A stretch of DNA of 64,000 nt, taken from assembly GCA_036250195.1 (NCBI GenBank), contig JAVHZZ010000001.1, forward strand, positions 381,469,907 to 381,533,906, written 5' to 3'. Source of the DNA: Mixophyes australis (taxonomy: Eukaryota > Chordata > Amphibia > Anura > Limnodynastidae). The notes beneath the pieces are model-generated. The model worked only from the letters and a program-made list of their open reading frames with translations. It was not told where the DNA came from and made no database searches. Both the position numbers and the translations under genes were made by a program. Positions 10,560 through 20,994 of the stretch are shown here, piece by piece (position 1 is the first letter of the stretch; every line of letters starts with the position of its first letter).

Positions 10560-11655
10560 GGGAGGGGGGGGGAGGGGAGGGGGCCAAGAGAGTGCTGAAG
10601 GTGGCAAAGAGGCGGCGGGGATTAGAGGACTGGGAAGAGATGAGGGATTTAAAGAAAGATTGTTTAGCGAGTGAAAGGGCAGAGCTGTAGGATGAAAAGA
10701 TGAATTTAAAGTGGAGGAAGTCAGCCAGGGAGCGGGATTTTCTCCAGTGACGTTCGGCGAAACGGCAGCATTTTTGGAGGAAGCGGGTAAATTTGGAGTG
10801 CCAGGGTTGGGGTTTGGAGCAGCGAGGGTGGACGGAGTGGGCAGGGGCGACCGCGTCCAGAGCGGAGGTGAGGGTGTGATTGTAGAGGGAGACCGCCTGG
10901 TTGGGGCAGGCCTGGGAGGAAAGGGGAGAAAGAAGGGTATCGAGAGAGGAGGACAGAGAGGCAGGGTCAAGAGGTTGCGTATGGACAGAGTAGGTTTGGG
11001 TAGGGGGAGGGGAGCAGGAGAAGAGGAGAGAGAGAAGGAGAGGAGATGGTGGTCGGATAGAGGAAAGGGAGAGATGGAGAAGTCGGAGAGATTACATAGG
11101 TAGGAGAAGACAAGATCAAGGGAGTGACCAAGGCAGTGGGTAGAGGAGGAGGTCCATTGGGTGAGACCAAGGGAGGAAGAGAGGGTGAGCAGTTTGCTGG
11201 AAGCAGGGTAGGTGGGGTTGTCGATGGGGATGTTAAAGTCACCGAGAATGATCGAGGGGAGATCGGAGGAGAGGTAGTGAGGAAGCCAGCTAGCAAAGTT
11301 GTCAAGGAAGAGGGAGGTGGGGCCAGGGGGGCGGTAGATGACAGTGACGCGGAGATGGATAGGGTAGAAGAGGCGGATGGAGTGAGCTTCAAAAGAGGAG
11401 AAGGAGAGGGAGGGATCAGGGGGAATGACACGAAAAGTACAGGTGGAGGAGAGGAGGAGGCCAACTCCACCGCCTGGGCGGGCACCAGGCCTGGCGGAGT
11501 GGGTGAAGGAGAGGCCACCATAGGAGAGGGCAGCGGGGGAAGTAGTATCAGAATCAGAGAGCCAGGTTTCAGTAACGGCAAGAAGGTTAAAGGAGTTGGA
11601 TAGAAAGAGGTCGTGGATAGCAGTCAGCTTGTTGCGGAAAACAAGCTGACTGTAA
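10560..11655 (-). pseudogene. L2 endonuclease domain and linker, frameshifted
   Basis: On the minus strand an uninterrupted frame reads NKLTAIHDLF, VTETWLSDSD (the ETW motif with a catalytic Glu), GGGVGLLLS, VTVIYRPPGP, IILGDFNIP (the GDFN motif), GHSLDLVFS and LSDHHLLSF (the SDH motif at the active site). These are the usual blocks of an APE-type LINE endonuclease that nicks the target. I saw no stop codon from 11,640 to about 11,010. The frame then shifts near a C-rich run, reads a linker (LDPASLSSSLDTLL to RRLFATFSTLL), and shifts again at a C8 run near 10,565. All key catalytic motifs remain, so decay here is by frameshift only. Confidence 0.8.
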
Positions 11656-12007
11656 AGTAATTACAGTAATGCTTATTGTAAAGTAGTTACATTTAGAATT
11701 ATGCACATAGGCCATGGTAAAGAAATGTTATTTAAACATTATATGGAAAACAATTATGGAAAACTGAGAATGGCAAATAGCTTATAAATACTAGTTCTAC
11801 TGTTAAGCTGAGTAATAGTGCATAGTACCAGGTAGTGGCTGAAAAGGCAAATAAAATCCTTCCAACCATACTGTAAAAAGTGTATCTTACCACTGAATAA
11901 GACATTAGATTTTCTAAATTTTGAAAATGGGATATACTTTTCATTTTATTAATAATAAAATGAATGGAAAGATTAGAATATATATATAGATTTTTGAGAG
12001 AATATAC
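11656..12007. other. No recognised gene
   Basis: AT-rich sequence between the L2 copy and the next MITE. Nothing supportable is seen. Confidence 0.5.
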
Positions 12008-12323
12008 TGGACCTGATTCATTAAGGAAAGTAAGGCAAAACATTGAGTAAGTTTTCTCCTGGATAAAACCACGTTACAATGCAAGGGGTGCTAATTAGTT
12101 TATTATTTTGCACATAAGTTAAATACTGGATTTTTTTTTTCATGTAGCACACAAATACTTGATAGCTTTATTTGTACACTGAAATTTAAAGTTGATCTAG
12201 GACAGCTATATATATGATCTACGCCAACTCTAAATCTGTCTCCACATTTTAAATTTGGTGGTTTTTCCAAGGTGAAAGTTACTCATTTTTTTTTGCTTTA
12301 CTTTCCTTAATGAATCAGGTCCA
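12008..12323. mobile_element. MITE with 32-bp terminal inverted repeats, copy 1
   Basis: The left end begins TGGACCTGATTCATTAAGG and continues AAAGTAAGGCAAAA. The right end is its complement (TTTTGCTTTACTTTCC, then TTAATGAATCAGGTCCA), with a single difference over 32 bases. The interior is AT-rich and non-coding. A second copy in inverted orientation lies at 26,027-26,333. The target duplication is unclear (ATATAC on the left, ATATGT on the right). The superfamily is not assigned. Confidence 0.85.
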
Positions 12324-12589
12324 ATATGTATAAATATACCCAAGGTTAATAAAAATCATTAGTCCAAAAAAGATAGACCATCCCTACTGCTCTTGTCTTA
12401 GTCTTGGATTATTGTACACAGTATTATAATGCTTATTACTATGGTAAACACATCAATGATACAATGAATTGCAGCGCCCAGACAAAATAACACCACTGCA
12501 GGAAAGTAATTTGCATAGCTGAAGGGAAAAAATCATTCTGATGGTCCTATTGTCTAAAATTCAAGGTCCAAAAACATTCCATTAGGTCT

Positions 12590-13335
12590 CAATGTGTGGA
12601 AGTTCTATTAATTGCGTTACAAAGCGAACAAATTGCTCCAACTGCAGATAATGATGAATTCCTGGAGTGGTATGTGTGAAACCTGATGAGATGTTCAAAT
12701 GTTCCATGAAGACACACAGAAATTTTGATGAAACCTCAGAGAAAACATATCAAAGAGCCAGATCAGAGACCCAATAGTACGGCAAAAATATAAGTATGTG
12801 GTATGTTGCTCTCTATATTTAATGGTTAATCTAATAACCAATTGGCATAATGATAAATCAACCCACTAATAAGGGCTAGTTGAAGTGGGTGACAGTTAAG
12901 ATGGATACACTATTACTATTAAAAGCTTTTAATAGGACATAATGATTACATCATATAACACATAAACACCTAGCTTAAAATGACATAGCACAGGACCACC
13001 AGATTGTCAGCAGCCTAGTATGCCAGACCTCCTAGGTCATTATGAGCAGAGTCCTATAGTACACAACCAGTGAATGCTCAAACGAATATGAATGCTGATC
13101 AGGATAACAGCACCCCGTCTTGATGAACGGCTCACCGCGAGTTGATCAGTCGGAAGGTATCCCTGAGAGTACTGCGTGTGCTGTATGTCCAGTCAATCAC
13201 CCGCGTGCGTTCCTGTATGAGACACACGGAAGTCACTTCCTGGTATGGGATGTGGGAAAGTTCAATTGCGATCATATGACGATGTAGCCAACGTGTTTCA
13301 TCTCAAAGAGAGACTTTCCTAAGATTATGAGAGTT
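12590..13335 (-). mobile_element. Probable PLE terminal-repeat relic
   Basis: On the minus strand, 13,320 to 13,281 reads TCTTTGAGATGAAACACGTT and then GGCTAC. The same GATGAAA-YRCGT core occurs at 56,807 and 61,543 next to other PLE sequence. PLE terminal repeats are known to carry hammerhead-type ribozyme motifs with a GAAA-CGT core. Downstream sequence (CTTCCGTGTGTCTCATACAG and on to about 12,590) is non-coding. The assignment rests on the short core and on a PLE RT fragment in the same orientation at 15.0-15.3 kb. The left boundary is a guess. Confidence 0.45.
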
Positions 13336-13491
13336 TGGTAATTCAGTCTCTATATATACCAGTCTCTATACATCCATTGGACAGCATATATATGACGATA
13401 TTTGTATGTATTAAACCCGGAATGAGTGTGTCCCTTTCATCTGAGACTAACCCTAAATAAATAAATAAATAAATACATTTACAGCATCTCT

Positions 13492-14126
13492 TTAAGGGGT
13501 CTATTTACCAAGGACTGCATAATATGAATGAAACTTTTCAATCCTCATCGCATAGATGCTGATTGAAAAGTTTCTCATATGTATTAAAAAATCAACACAG
13601 GAACAGCCGTTCCGAAAAACGGCTGCTCCTGTGAAGATTAACACTTACCTGTCACTGAAGTCTTCTCTTCTCCTCACTCTTCGGTGCTGCTCGCCCCTCT
13701 TTCAATCCCTGTGCGCATGCGCCGACCAGTAAACTCGGGCATGCGCACAGAGATCCCTGTCTGACGGAACCTGAGGCAAGTGTGGAGGGATCACATGCGC
13801 TGTGCAGCCCTGCTCGTCAGAGCAGCGCTGTTTTCAGTGAAACTTTTCAATTATGGTAATGTACGCCAGCTTCAGATGGCGTACATTACCATGATTGAAA
13901 ACTAAGTAACAGTCATCGATACATAGCGTTACTGAGCACTTCCCATACACTGTTATGAGGAGTGCTCAGTAAACCGATGAGAGAAGCAAAGCAGCAGATA
14001 TCTGAAATATCTGCTGCGATGCTGCAATAATACATAGTAATTTAGTGGTAAGTCCCCGAAAACTGCTGTTTTCGGGGATTTACCTCTAAATTAGAGGGGA
14101 GAGATCTTTGATAAATAGGCCTGTAA
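13492..14126. mobile_element. Multi-hairpin MITE with TTAA-like ends
   Basis: The left end is TTAAGGGGTCTATTTACCAA; the complement of the right end is TTACAGGCCTATTTATCAAA, an imperfect terminal inverted repeat. TTAA at 13492 and GTAA at 14123 could be a decayed piggyBac-type TTAA duplication. At least eight separate stem-loops fill the interior: 13530-13574, 13596-13633, 13709-13750, 13806-13829, 13844-13901 (25-bp arms, one mismatch), 13929-13972, 13991-14017 and 14040-14091 (24-bp arms, two mismatches). There is no coding region. Confidence 0.7.
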
Positions 14127-15019
14127 GTCCCATACATAGAAGGAAGCAAAATTAGCATATATAGTGTGAACAATTCAACATAATATAATAACAGAACAGT
14201 AAGCAAATGTAAAAATGTATTCTAACCAAATGATATAAATGCAATTTTACTCATATACAGCAAATAAAACCATTAAAAACAATTTCTCCCCTGCATTATA
14301 CATTAGTGCCCATATCAAGGAGTGATACCTTGGTCTCATTGCTGCTGTATTTTAGATCATGTAGCCTGGTTTGGTTGAGTGCGGTGTACTACTTTAATAA
14401 TGCAAATCTTTGTCTACCTAAATTTTGCACCAAGGTAGATATTGTTCTATGCCAAATGAAGATAAAACAGCAGAAGCATCATTATGATTTTCCTTAAAAT
14501 GGGTATAAAGTTCGTGTTTTTCAGTGTGACATTTAATGTTTGTGCTCATTTTAAGAGTTTAAAAGTGTTGTAAAAAAAAATCTAGTTAAGGGCAGAATCT
14601 ACATCTATGGCATTTATTATGTATATTCTATCCTGAGTTTGTATCATTTTTACAGTAGAAGCCAATTTATGTTTAATGCTGCTGGCCTTATTACATAGAA
14701 ATGTTTGTATAGTTGTCAAAATAATAATGATCAGGATAAATTTTTAGGATTTTATATTGTTTCTGAATAACTTCTTAAATGTTTCTATGATCATTGCTGA
14801 ACTTTGTAATATAAACTATATAAAGATTGTACATCTCAACTGGCTAAATATACAGATTTATAGATTACATTTTCACAGACTAAAAAACATCTCTATAATC
14901 AGTTAAAAGGACTGTAAGTCATACATTATGGGATTTAGAAGAAAGTGCAAATGTTTTAGTTATTTATTTAAATTTATTTATACTTGTTATTTGGATCATA
15001 TCTTAATTTTTTAAATATT
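14127..15019. other. No recognised gene
   Basis: AT-rich, non-coding by eye. If the PLE pieces at 12.6-13.3 and 15.0-15.3 kb were once one element, the missing RT and endonuclease parts should lie here. I cannot read them. Confidence 0.4.
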
Positions 15020-15270
15020 TTTTTATCATCTTATAGTCCTAACCAGTGTTTTTGATAAGCCTCTTGGTTTAGCAAAACAATTATGCCACTGTTATCTGCT
15101 TTTTTATCGATTAAATTAGGATTCTCATTTAATTTATATAATGCCAACCTTTCAAATAGAGTAAGACTGTCAATTGTTCTATTATTAGATAATTGTAATT
15201 TTTGGATGTACGGTAGAATCAGGTAATAAAACACATAAGGAACGTTTACATTTATGCTTAACAAGGGTAA
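15020..15270 (-). pseudogene. PLE reverse-transcriptase fragment
   Basis: A 77-residue minus-strand frame contains LYKLNENPNLIDKKADNSG followed by IIVLLNQEAYQKH. This resembles the RT1-RT2 block of Penelope-like elements (NLVIKPADKGGAIVVL-type, then a Y in the D/E-x-Y position). The conserved ADKGG is ADNSG here. The frame ends within the domain, so this is a small fossil. Family assignment rests on this block only. Confidence 0.55.
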
Positions 15271-15403
15271 AGGATAGATGATGTTTTAAAATTAGTATGT
15301 ACTGAGCTATAGATCTCATCCAACTTTTCCTATGGGCAATTAGAATGAACTATCATTTGTAGATAAGAATAACTAAATAAAATATACTGGATGTTTCAGT
15401 ATA

Positions 15404-15804
15404 TCTACTATATAAATGCTTAGTGGCGTGTGTGGAAAAAAAAAAATCAAGCTGCAGCGCCACCTGCTGGGCAGAGTTATACACTGACCTATATATTTCT
15501 TGAAGGAGAAGTGAAAGTTGGGAGTGGTTGGTGGTTGCCGGGGGTGACAGTGGGGAGTTTTTAACACCTTAAGTAGCTTGATGAAGGATGTGGCGATGAA
15601 GATGAAGGATGATGTGATGGAGAAAAATAATGAGGTGGTGACATGTGGACAAAACCACGTTAAAAAAGGGCGCTTGCGTCGGGAAGTAACGCTCTTCCCC
15701 TGCGGAGGCCTGGGCTAGGCCCAAATGCATGACAAGAACCTTTTTAACACCTTAAGTAGCTTGATTTGACTAGAATGCATGAGTATCATGCACGGGTTAA
15801 CTTG
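15404..15804 (+). mobile_element. Non-autonomous Helitron
   Basis: The left end is TCTACTATATAAATGC, the TC start and TATATAAA wording usual for animal Helitrons. The right end reads CATGCACGGGTTAACTTG, a slightly altered CTAG-type terminus. A 6-bp stem with a 3-nt loop (15777-15791) lies 13 bases before the end, the usual place for the Helitron 3' hairpin. The base before the element is A and the base after it is T, as expected for insertion between A and T without duplication. The interior has no gene but carries two direct copies of AACACCTTAAGTAGCTTGAT (about 15563 and 15747) and short GATGAAGGATG repeats. Confidence 0.75.
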
Positions 15805-18103
15805 TGTATATATATATATATATATTACATTTATTTTTATGACGATGAAGATGACCATAATGTTGTAATGACAACATGCAAATACATTTATTAAGGTCTG
15901 TATAAAAGGATAGTATTTATCAAGCTAATCTGTTGGACCTGAAAATCCAATTAGAATTTAGGAAAGTACACAATTGTAAAAAAAGATCTTTAGCACTGTT
16001 GCTTTTGAACGCTCATCACAGTACACTGTCAGATTTATGCTTATTGCTCCTTTCCTATTATCACATGTTTTAGCTTTTCATTTTCTTTAAGAAACACATA
16101 TACATATATGTCTTTTTAATACATACACATATAATGCCAGATATATTTTTATTGTTTATTTTTCATTAGCACATAGTAACGTAAAGAAGGGGTACTTTAG
16201 AATAGACAAATCCTGGACACTGAAACAAAGTTAAAGGGATAATTATTTTGTAGAATCTTACTGTAAATATTAAATGAGCTATTTAAAATATGAAGAACAA
16301 CTGTTGACCATTACTAGCACTTGCAAATGCAATAGTACTGCATTAAGATATACTATGAATATAATTCTAGATATGCAGCATGTACAATTTGAAAAGTATA
16401 GAAAAGAATAATAAAACTTTGGAAGTTGTAGCCTCCATTAGAAATCCTATGCTGGCTCCTGTACAGCCTCAGTTAGTTTTCTATAAAATTAGATAGCTGT
16501 TTATTTTCTCTCCCAAAAAGTGCTGATATTTATTTTCTCTGGAAGAGTACACCAAACTATATTTGAGCAATGCTGATATCCTATAATTGCCAAAACCTGT
16601 TTTCCCTGTACTTAGAAAAATATACTTTAAATAAAAACACCTGGCAATGTATGTGGATGCCAGATGTTTAACAAGCATCCATATTCTATACTGTTGGCTT
16701 CCTGAAAGCACCTGTGTGTCCTTAATTCAAAGACATCTGCTTCACATTAATTCATTGACATAGATGACATTTTCTATATTGCTTGCTACCTTTAGACACA
16801 TGAATCTTATTTATAATTCATAGGGTACCAGATGCTTACAGACAGCAAAATCTCAAGATGCGTTGTTTGTCAATCATCTTTGTCTTACTTTGCATTCATG
16901 GGAAACAAATATACAACTTCTCATTTATCATATTATGTATAACCATTCAGAATACTTGATCATCTGCACTGTCAGGGTTTTGGAATAAAGTGGAATGGAA
17001 AGAGTTCATTCAGAGCTACCTCTAACTTATGTGTATTATAAAGTATGATAATTTGTTTTTAACTGTACAAAATTATATAAAAAGAATACAGTATATTCAC
17101 TAAAAAATTTTAAGGACAAACAAAAGGAATATCTAGTTATTTAAACTAAATCCATAAAATAAGTGATGCTGATTATGCTACAATCTGTAGGTGTGTTTTT
17201 TGTGTTGTTGCTAATATTTAATTTTATTTAAAAATTGCTTATTTTGCCTAACAACAGCTTTATGCAGAATCAATTTGAAAATTGATTATATATATTCAAT
17301 CAGGTATTATACGGTGGGTGGCTATTTTAGTAAGCAAAGTGCCTACCACCAGCATCAAATTGTTCCCACTTTCCTTCCTAGAACAACTCGACATGATAGT
17401 TTCATTGCTTTTTGAGTCCATACTACAATATATACTATAGTTGTAGAAAATTTTGTTGATTTTGATGTTTAGGCTTGAGACCTGGTAACTAATAAGGTCA
17501 CTGAATTAAGCTGAATTTATTGTCAAAGTCCTGGTCCATACTAGGGCTTCCTTATCCTTATTATATGTAGTTTTATTTTTCTGAAAAATCCTACTCCCAT
17601 ATGAATAGACTGAGAACCATATACAAAGTGATATATCTGATAATGCTTAGATATCTCGTGCATCAATATTTTTATTTACTCATACCAAGGTATTCTGTGT
17701 AACCAAACTGTTTCACTGTAGCTGCCAAAAAAAACCCAGAAGCATCAAATTTGAAATCAGAAAATAATCTGCTTTATAATATAATCTACTCTTCTGTATA
17801 TTTGAATTTTGTTTTGATTTTATTTTTTGTTTATAAGATAACTATCTAGCGGTCTTCAACTATTTAACTGTATGTGTCCTCACCAAAACTGCTGGGAGAC
17901 TGTACCACGGATTGTTCTGTAAAATGTGGTTTCTTATGTTGCCTTTCAATCTTCCTCTCACTGATTCCAAAGTGAGTTCCCTTGTTCTAGAAATTCTCTA
18001 ATTTTAAAAAGAAAGCCTTTTGGAATTTTATTAATACTTTTGATGTATTTAAATATTTCTTTTGTATAATATGTCATTGTTTTATTAATATTGTTTTGAA
18101 GAC
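15805..18103. other. No recognised gene; TA microsatellite at left edge
   Basis: A short TA run (about 15808-15826) abuts the Helitron end. The remaining 2.2 kb is AT-rich with no coding, RNA or transposon signature that I can support. Confidence 0.5.
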
Positions 18104-18284
18104 ATGGGAGTAAATGTATCAAGCTGAGAGTTTTCCGGTGGGTTTGAAAAGTGTAGATGTTGCCTATAGCAACCAATCAGATTCTAACTATCATTTTGTA
18201 CAATGTACTAAATTAATGATAGATAGAATCTGATTGCTTTATAAAACCCGCTGGAAAACTCTCAGCTGGATACAATTACCCCAT
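18104..18284. mobile_element. Palindromic MITE, right arm partly deleted
   Basis: The left arm reads GTATCAAGCTGAGAGTTTTC, CGGTGGGTTTGAAAAGTG, then GCAACCAATCAGATTCTA. The right arm is the complement of most of this (TAGAATCTGATTGC, AAACCCGCTGGAAAACTCTC, AGCTGGATACAATTACCCC). About 30 bases between the ATTG and AAACCCGC words of the right arm are missing and replaced by CTTTATA. The whole element is close to a perfect palindrome and has no coding content. This class is very common in frog genomes, from general knowledge. Confidence 0.8.
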
Positions 18285-18599
18285 GGTCTCTACAAAGATA
18301 TACAGTTCTGAAAATGAGGTCTTACCATATAAAGTGGCAATATGCCTCCCTCTTCCTGCTATCAATACCTCTTATACCTATACATGCATTATTTAACATT
18401 TTAATGTATTAAATTTAAGATTCTACACTTTAGTCCATTCCTCTATTTTTCCTGAACCACTACATATTTGATTTACCACTTCTGGGGTATCAATCCTGTT
18501 ACAAATCTTTATGTCATCTCCAAAAAGGCATAATTTCCCGTGTAGACTGTAAGAAATATCACTAAAGTATACAAAACAGAAAAAAACAGAACACAGAGA

Positions 18600-19057
18600 A
18601 GAATAGGGGTTTGATAAGCTTGCCTAAACAAATTCGTTTTCAAAGAATAGTTGAAGGTTTGGAGGCAAAAGGAAAGTCTTGTTGAATGATAATGGGAATT
18701 TCACAGAATAGGCATATCAGGAGGAAAAGTAATGTAGCCGGCAATGAAAGTTAGCAATGAGTGTGAATGTAAAGGCTAAGAGGAAGGGATGAGTTTAGAC
18801 ATATTTTCCTAATGGCTTTGTGTGTAAATAGAAGTATGTTATATTGGAAGAGTTAAAGTACAGACAGCCAATGTATGGATTGGCAGATCAGAGAAACAGT
18901 AGATGAAAAATTTGCAAGGAACATTAGTTAATGTTCTGGAGTGGTTGTATTCAAAATAGATTGTAAGAGTGAAAACCGCTGTAAAAAAGAGAATTGAATA
19001 ATATTATGAGTGTATGATTTAAGATTTTATAGTGCCTTGTGTGAAATATATGAATAT
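18600..19057 (-). pseudogene. Old L2-like LINE copy C, 3' part
   Basis: On the minus strand near 18,650-18,610 the frame reads KRICLGKLIKP, the decayed form of the LKTHLFRKAY block that ends L2/CR1-type polymerases. Upstream sequence (to 19,057) is the C-terminal region with many stops. It is separated from its RT core (20,995-21,464) only by a solo LTR, so the two parts are one element split by a later insertion. The 3' tail is not recognisable. Confidence 0.6.
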
Positions 19058-19400
19058 TGTCACTCACCGGACTGTGAGTGCTTCTTCCCGGACATTTAGG
19101 AACCGTGGTCGTCCTCCATCCTGAGGGTCTGCGCATGCGCAGCCCTTTCTAACCCTTCAGTGTATGTTCCTTTAACTTAATTGGCAGATCAGGCAACACT
19201 CCCTATATTTAGCACCTGTGGTCATTACCACGTTGCCTGATCTTGGAGTCTCATTCCCCATGAGCCTCTGAAGGTGTTCCTGTGTTTCCTCGTGTATTCA
19301 GCGCTGCTGATTCCTGTGGTTTCCAAACCACTTCTACCTCTGTGGTTTCCAAACCACTTCTACTACTGTGGTTCCCATACCACTTCTACCCTCCTGTGTA

Positions 19401-19775
19401 TCATCGTGACTGTTAGCTGATTCCTATCCGCTGCCTCCGTGCACTACAGTCTTCAAGCCACTTCAACTCTACCATATATCATTGTGACTGTTAGCTGATT
19501 CCTATCCGCTGCCTCCGTGCACTACAGTCTTCAATCTACATCTACTCACCTGTGCATCATCGTGACTGTTAGCTGATTCCTAGCCGCTGCCTCCGTGCAC
19601 TACAGTCTTCAACCTGCAACTCGTCTGTGTTTCATCGTGACTGTTAGCTGATTCCTATCCGCTGCCTCCGTGCACTACAGTCTTCAACCTGCAACTCGTC
19701 TGTGTTTCATCGTGACTGTTTGGCTGATTCCTATCCGCTGCCTCTGTGCGCTTCAGTCTTCAGCTCATCTCAACT
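19401..19775 (+). repeat. 75-78-bp minisatellite inside solo LTR 1
   Basis: Five tandem units, with the ATCGTGACTG word at about 19403, 19481, 19559, 19634 and 19709. Each unit reads GACTGTTAGCTGATTCCTAT, CCGCTGCCTCCGTGCACTAC, then AGTCTTCAA. Spacing is 78, 78, 75 and 75 bases. The last unit has TTTGGCTG for TTAGCTG. Confidence 0.9.
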
Positions 19776-20519
19776 CTTCCGTGTTTCCTCGAGACCGCTA
19801 CTACTATTGCTATCCGCTACTCTCCGTGATCATCAGTTCCAGCTCTACTCTGCTCTCCCGAGTCCCATCGTTACTGCACCTGCTGGTTGCTATTGGCTAC
19901 CTCCGTGTGTCCGCAGAGTCCTACTGCTGCTACTCCTCAGCTCTACTCGTCCATCTACTGCTGATCCGCTCTCCACGCTTTCCTGTGTTCCCGCTGGTCT
20001 CTACCCGCCTGTCAGCATTGGATTCGTGTCTCACTACTTACCTCTCTGCTAGACCATCGCTATTCTCCAGGGTCCTCCAGGAGTCCAGTTCCACGCTCTA
20101 CTGATTCCTGTGTATTTGTTTCCCTGCTGGTCTACCTACCTGTGCGCTGCACCTACTTGACTACCGCTTCACCCATCCAGGGACTTTGCATCCTGCCAGC
20201 CTCCTGCCGTTCAGGTATCTCTGCACTCCTGTCTGACAGCCTGCTTCTGAACCACGGTATGCATACTTCTCATTGACTGTGCTGGTGTATTGCATATCTT
20301 GCTGGACTGTGTTGGTTCTCATCTGGAGTTTGCTATCCGCTGAGTCTATTGCCATCATTGACTGTGTTATCTTGTGCCGGATTACCTCAAGAGACTTTCT
20401 ATTATTGCAGTGCTGTTCAGTCATTTATATATTGTGCATATTATTGTGGATCAAGTTTAAGGTGCCCGTGTATATCCTGTGTTGCAGTCTCTCCCCATGC
20501 TCCTCCTCACATATATATT

Positions 20520-20779
20520 CAGTGGTACAACTTGCTAGAGGCAGACCACTGATCCCTGTTCCCTGTGTCACTTGTTCCAGTATCCTTTCACATAGCAGTG
20601 GTACAACTTGCTAACGCAGACCACTGACTCCCCGGATACCTCCACTTGGATTCCATTCCTTCACTCAGACAGCGGTACAACTTGCTATCCGCAGACCGCT
20701 GACTCTCATCACCTCCTCGTTTCTGTTGGACATTCCTCCTCACTATAGCAGTGGTACAACTTGCTACCGCAGACCACTG
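20520..20779 (+). repeat. Four hairpin units with a compensatory change, in solo LTR 1
   Basis: Units at 20520-20551, 20596-20626, 20670-20701 and 20749-20779 each have stem CAGTGGT, loop ACAACTTGCTA plus a short variable part and GCAG, then stem ACCACTG. In the third unit the stem is CAGCGGT with ACCGCTG: both arms changed together, so pairing is kept. Spacing is 74-79 bases. Confidence 0.85.
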
Positions 20780-20994
20780 ACTACCTTCACGTGTCCTTTG
20801 TCCATACAGTTCCTCGTGTATTATTACCTCCATATTACCAGTGCTGCTAGTCATAGACTTTCCTGAGCATCTCATCATCTGCTATTTCCTGTTCCATGAT
20901 CACCCTGCTACCAGAGTACCATATTACCACCTATATTGCTCTGGTAAGCCTATCACCTGGTGATCCCTGGGTAAAGACTCCTAGTGCCGTGACA

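Larger units (their letters stand above)
8419..11655 (-). mobile_element. L2-clade LINE copy B, large and young
   Basis: This is the most complete LINE in the window. On the minus strand it runs from an apurinic-type endonuclease domain (from 11,640) through the reverse transcriptase to a normal L2 3' end: GTACGGCGCTGCCGATGCC, TTGTGGCGCCTTATAAATAA and an ATT tail at 8419-8440. The start lies inside the endonuclease ORF, at NKLTAIHDLF, so the 5' UTR and any ORF1 are missing. A 12-bp inverted repeat with a 6-nt loop sits at the 5' junction (11622-11633 and 11640-11651). The coding region is strongly C-rich on the sense strand. Breaks in frame occur near C homopolymers (about 11000, 10565, 10445 and 10365). 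Copy E at 42.6 kb is close in sequence, so this lineage was active recently. Confidence 0.92.
19058..20994 (+). mobile_element. Solo LTR 1, gypsy-like, 1.94 kb
   Basis: It starts TGTCACTCACCGG and ends CTAGTGCCGTGACA, a TG...CA element with complementary TGTCAC/GTGACA ends. It is flanked by a perfect 5-bp duplication, AATAT at 19053-19057 and 20995-20999. No internal retroviral-type genes are present, so it is a solo LTR left by recombination. The plus strand is C- and T-rich. It carries three internal repeat blocks: GTGGTTT-CC-AAACCAC hairpins (19315-19390), a 75-78-bp repeat (about 19401-19775) and a hairpin repeat (20520-20779). It inserted into LINE copy C and is therefore younger than it. 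The gypsy assignment rests on the ends and duplication length; ERV or another LTR class is not excluded. Confidence 0.85.

Noticed and set aside
8856..11603. Several plus-strand glycine/glutamate/arginine-rich frames opposite LINE copy B
   Set aside because: Shadows of the C-rich L2 coding strand; the recognised RT and endonuclease motifs are on the minus strand.
19670..20614. Ser/Leu-rich frames in the solo LTR
   Set aside because: They lie in C/T-rich LTR repeats with no family motif; an LTR with target duplication explains the region.
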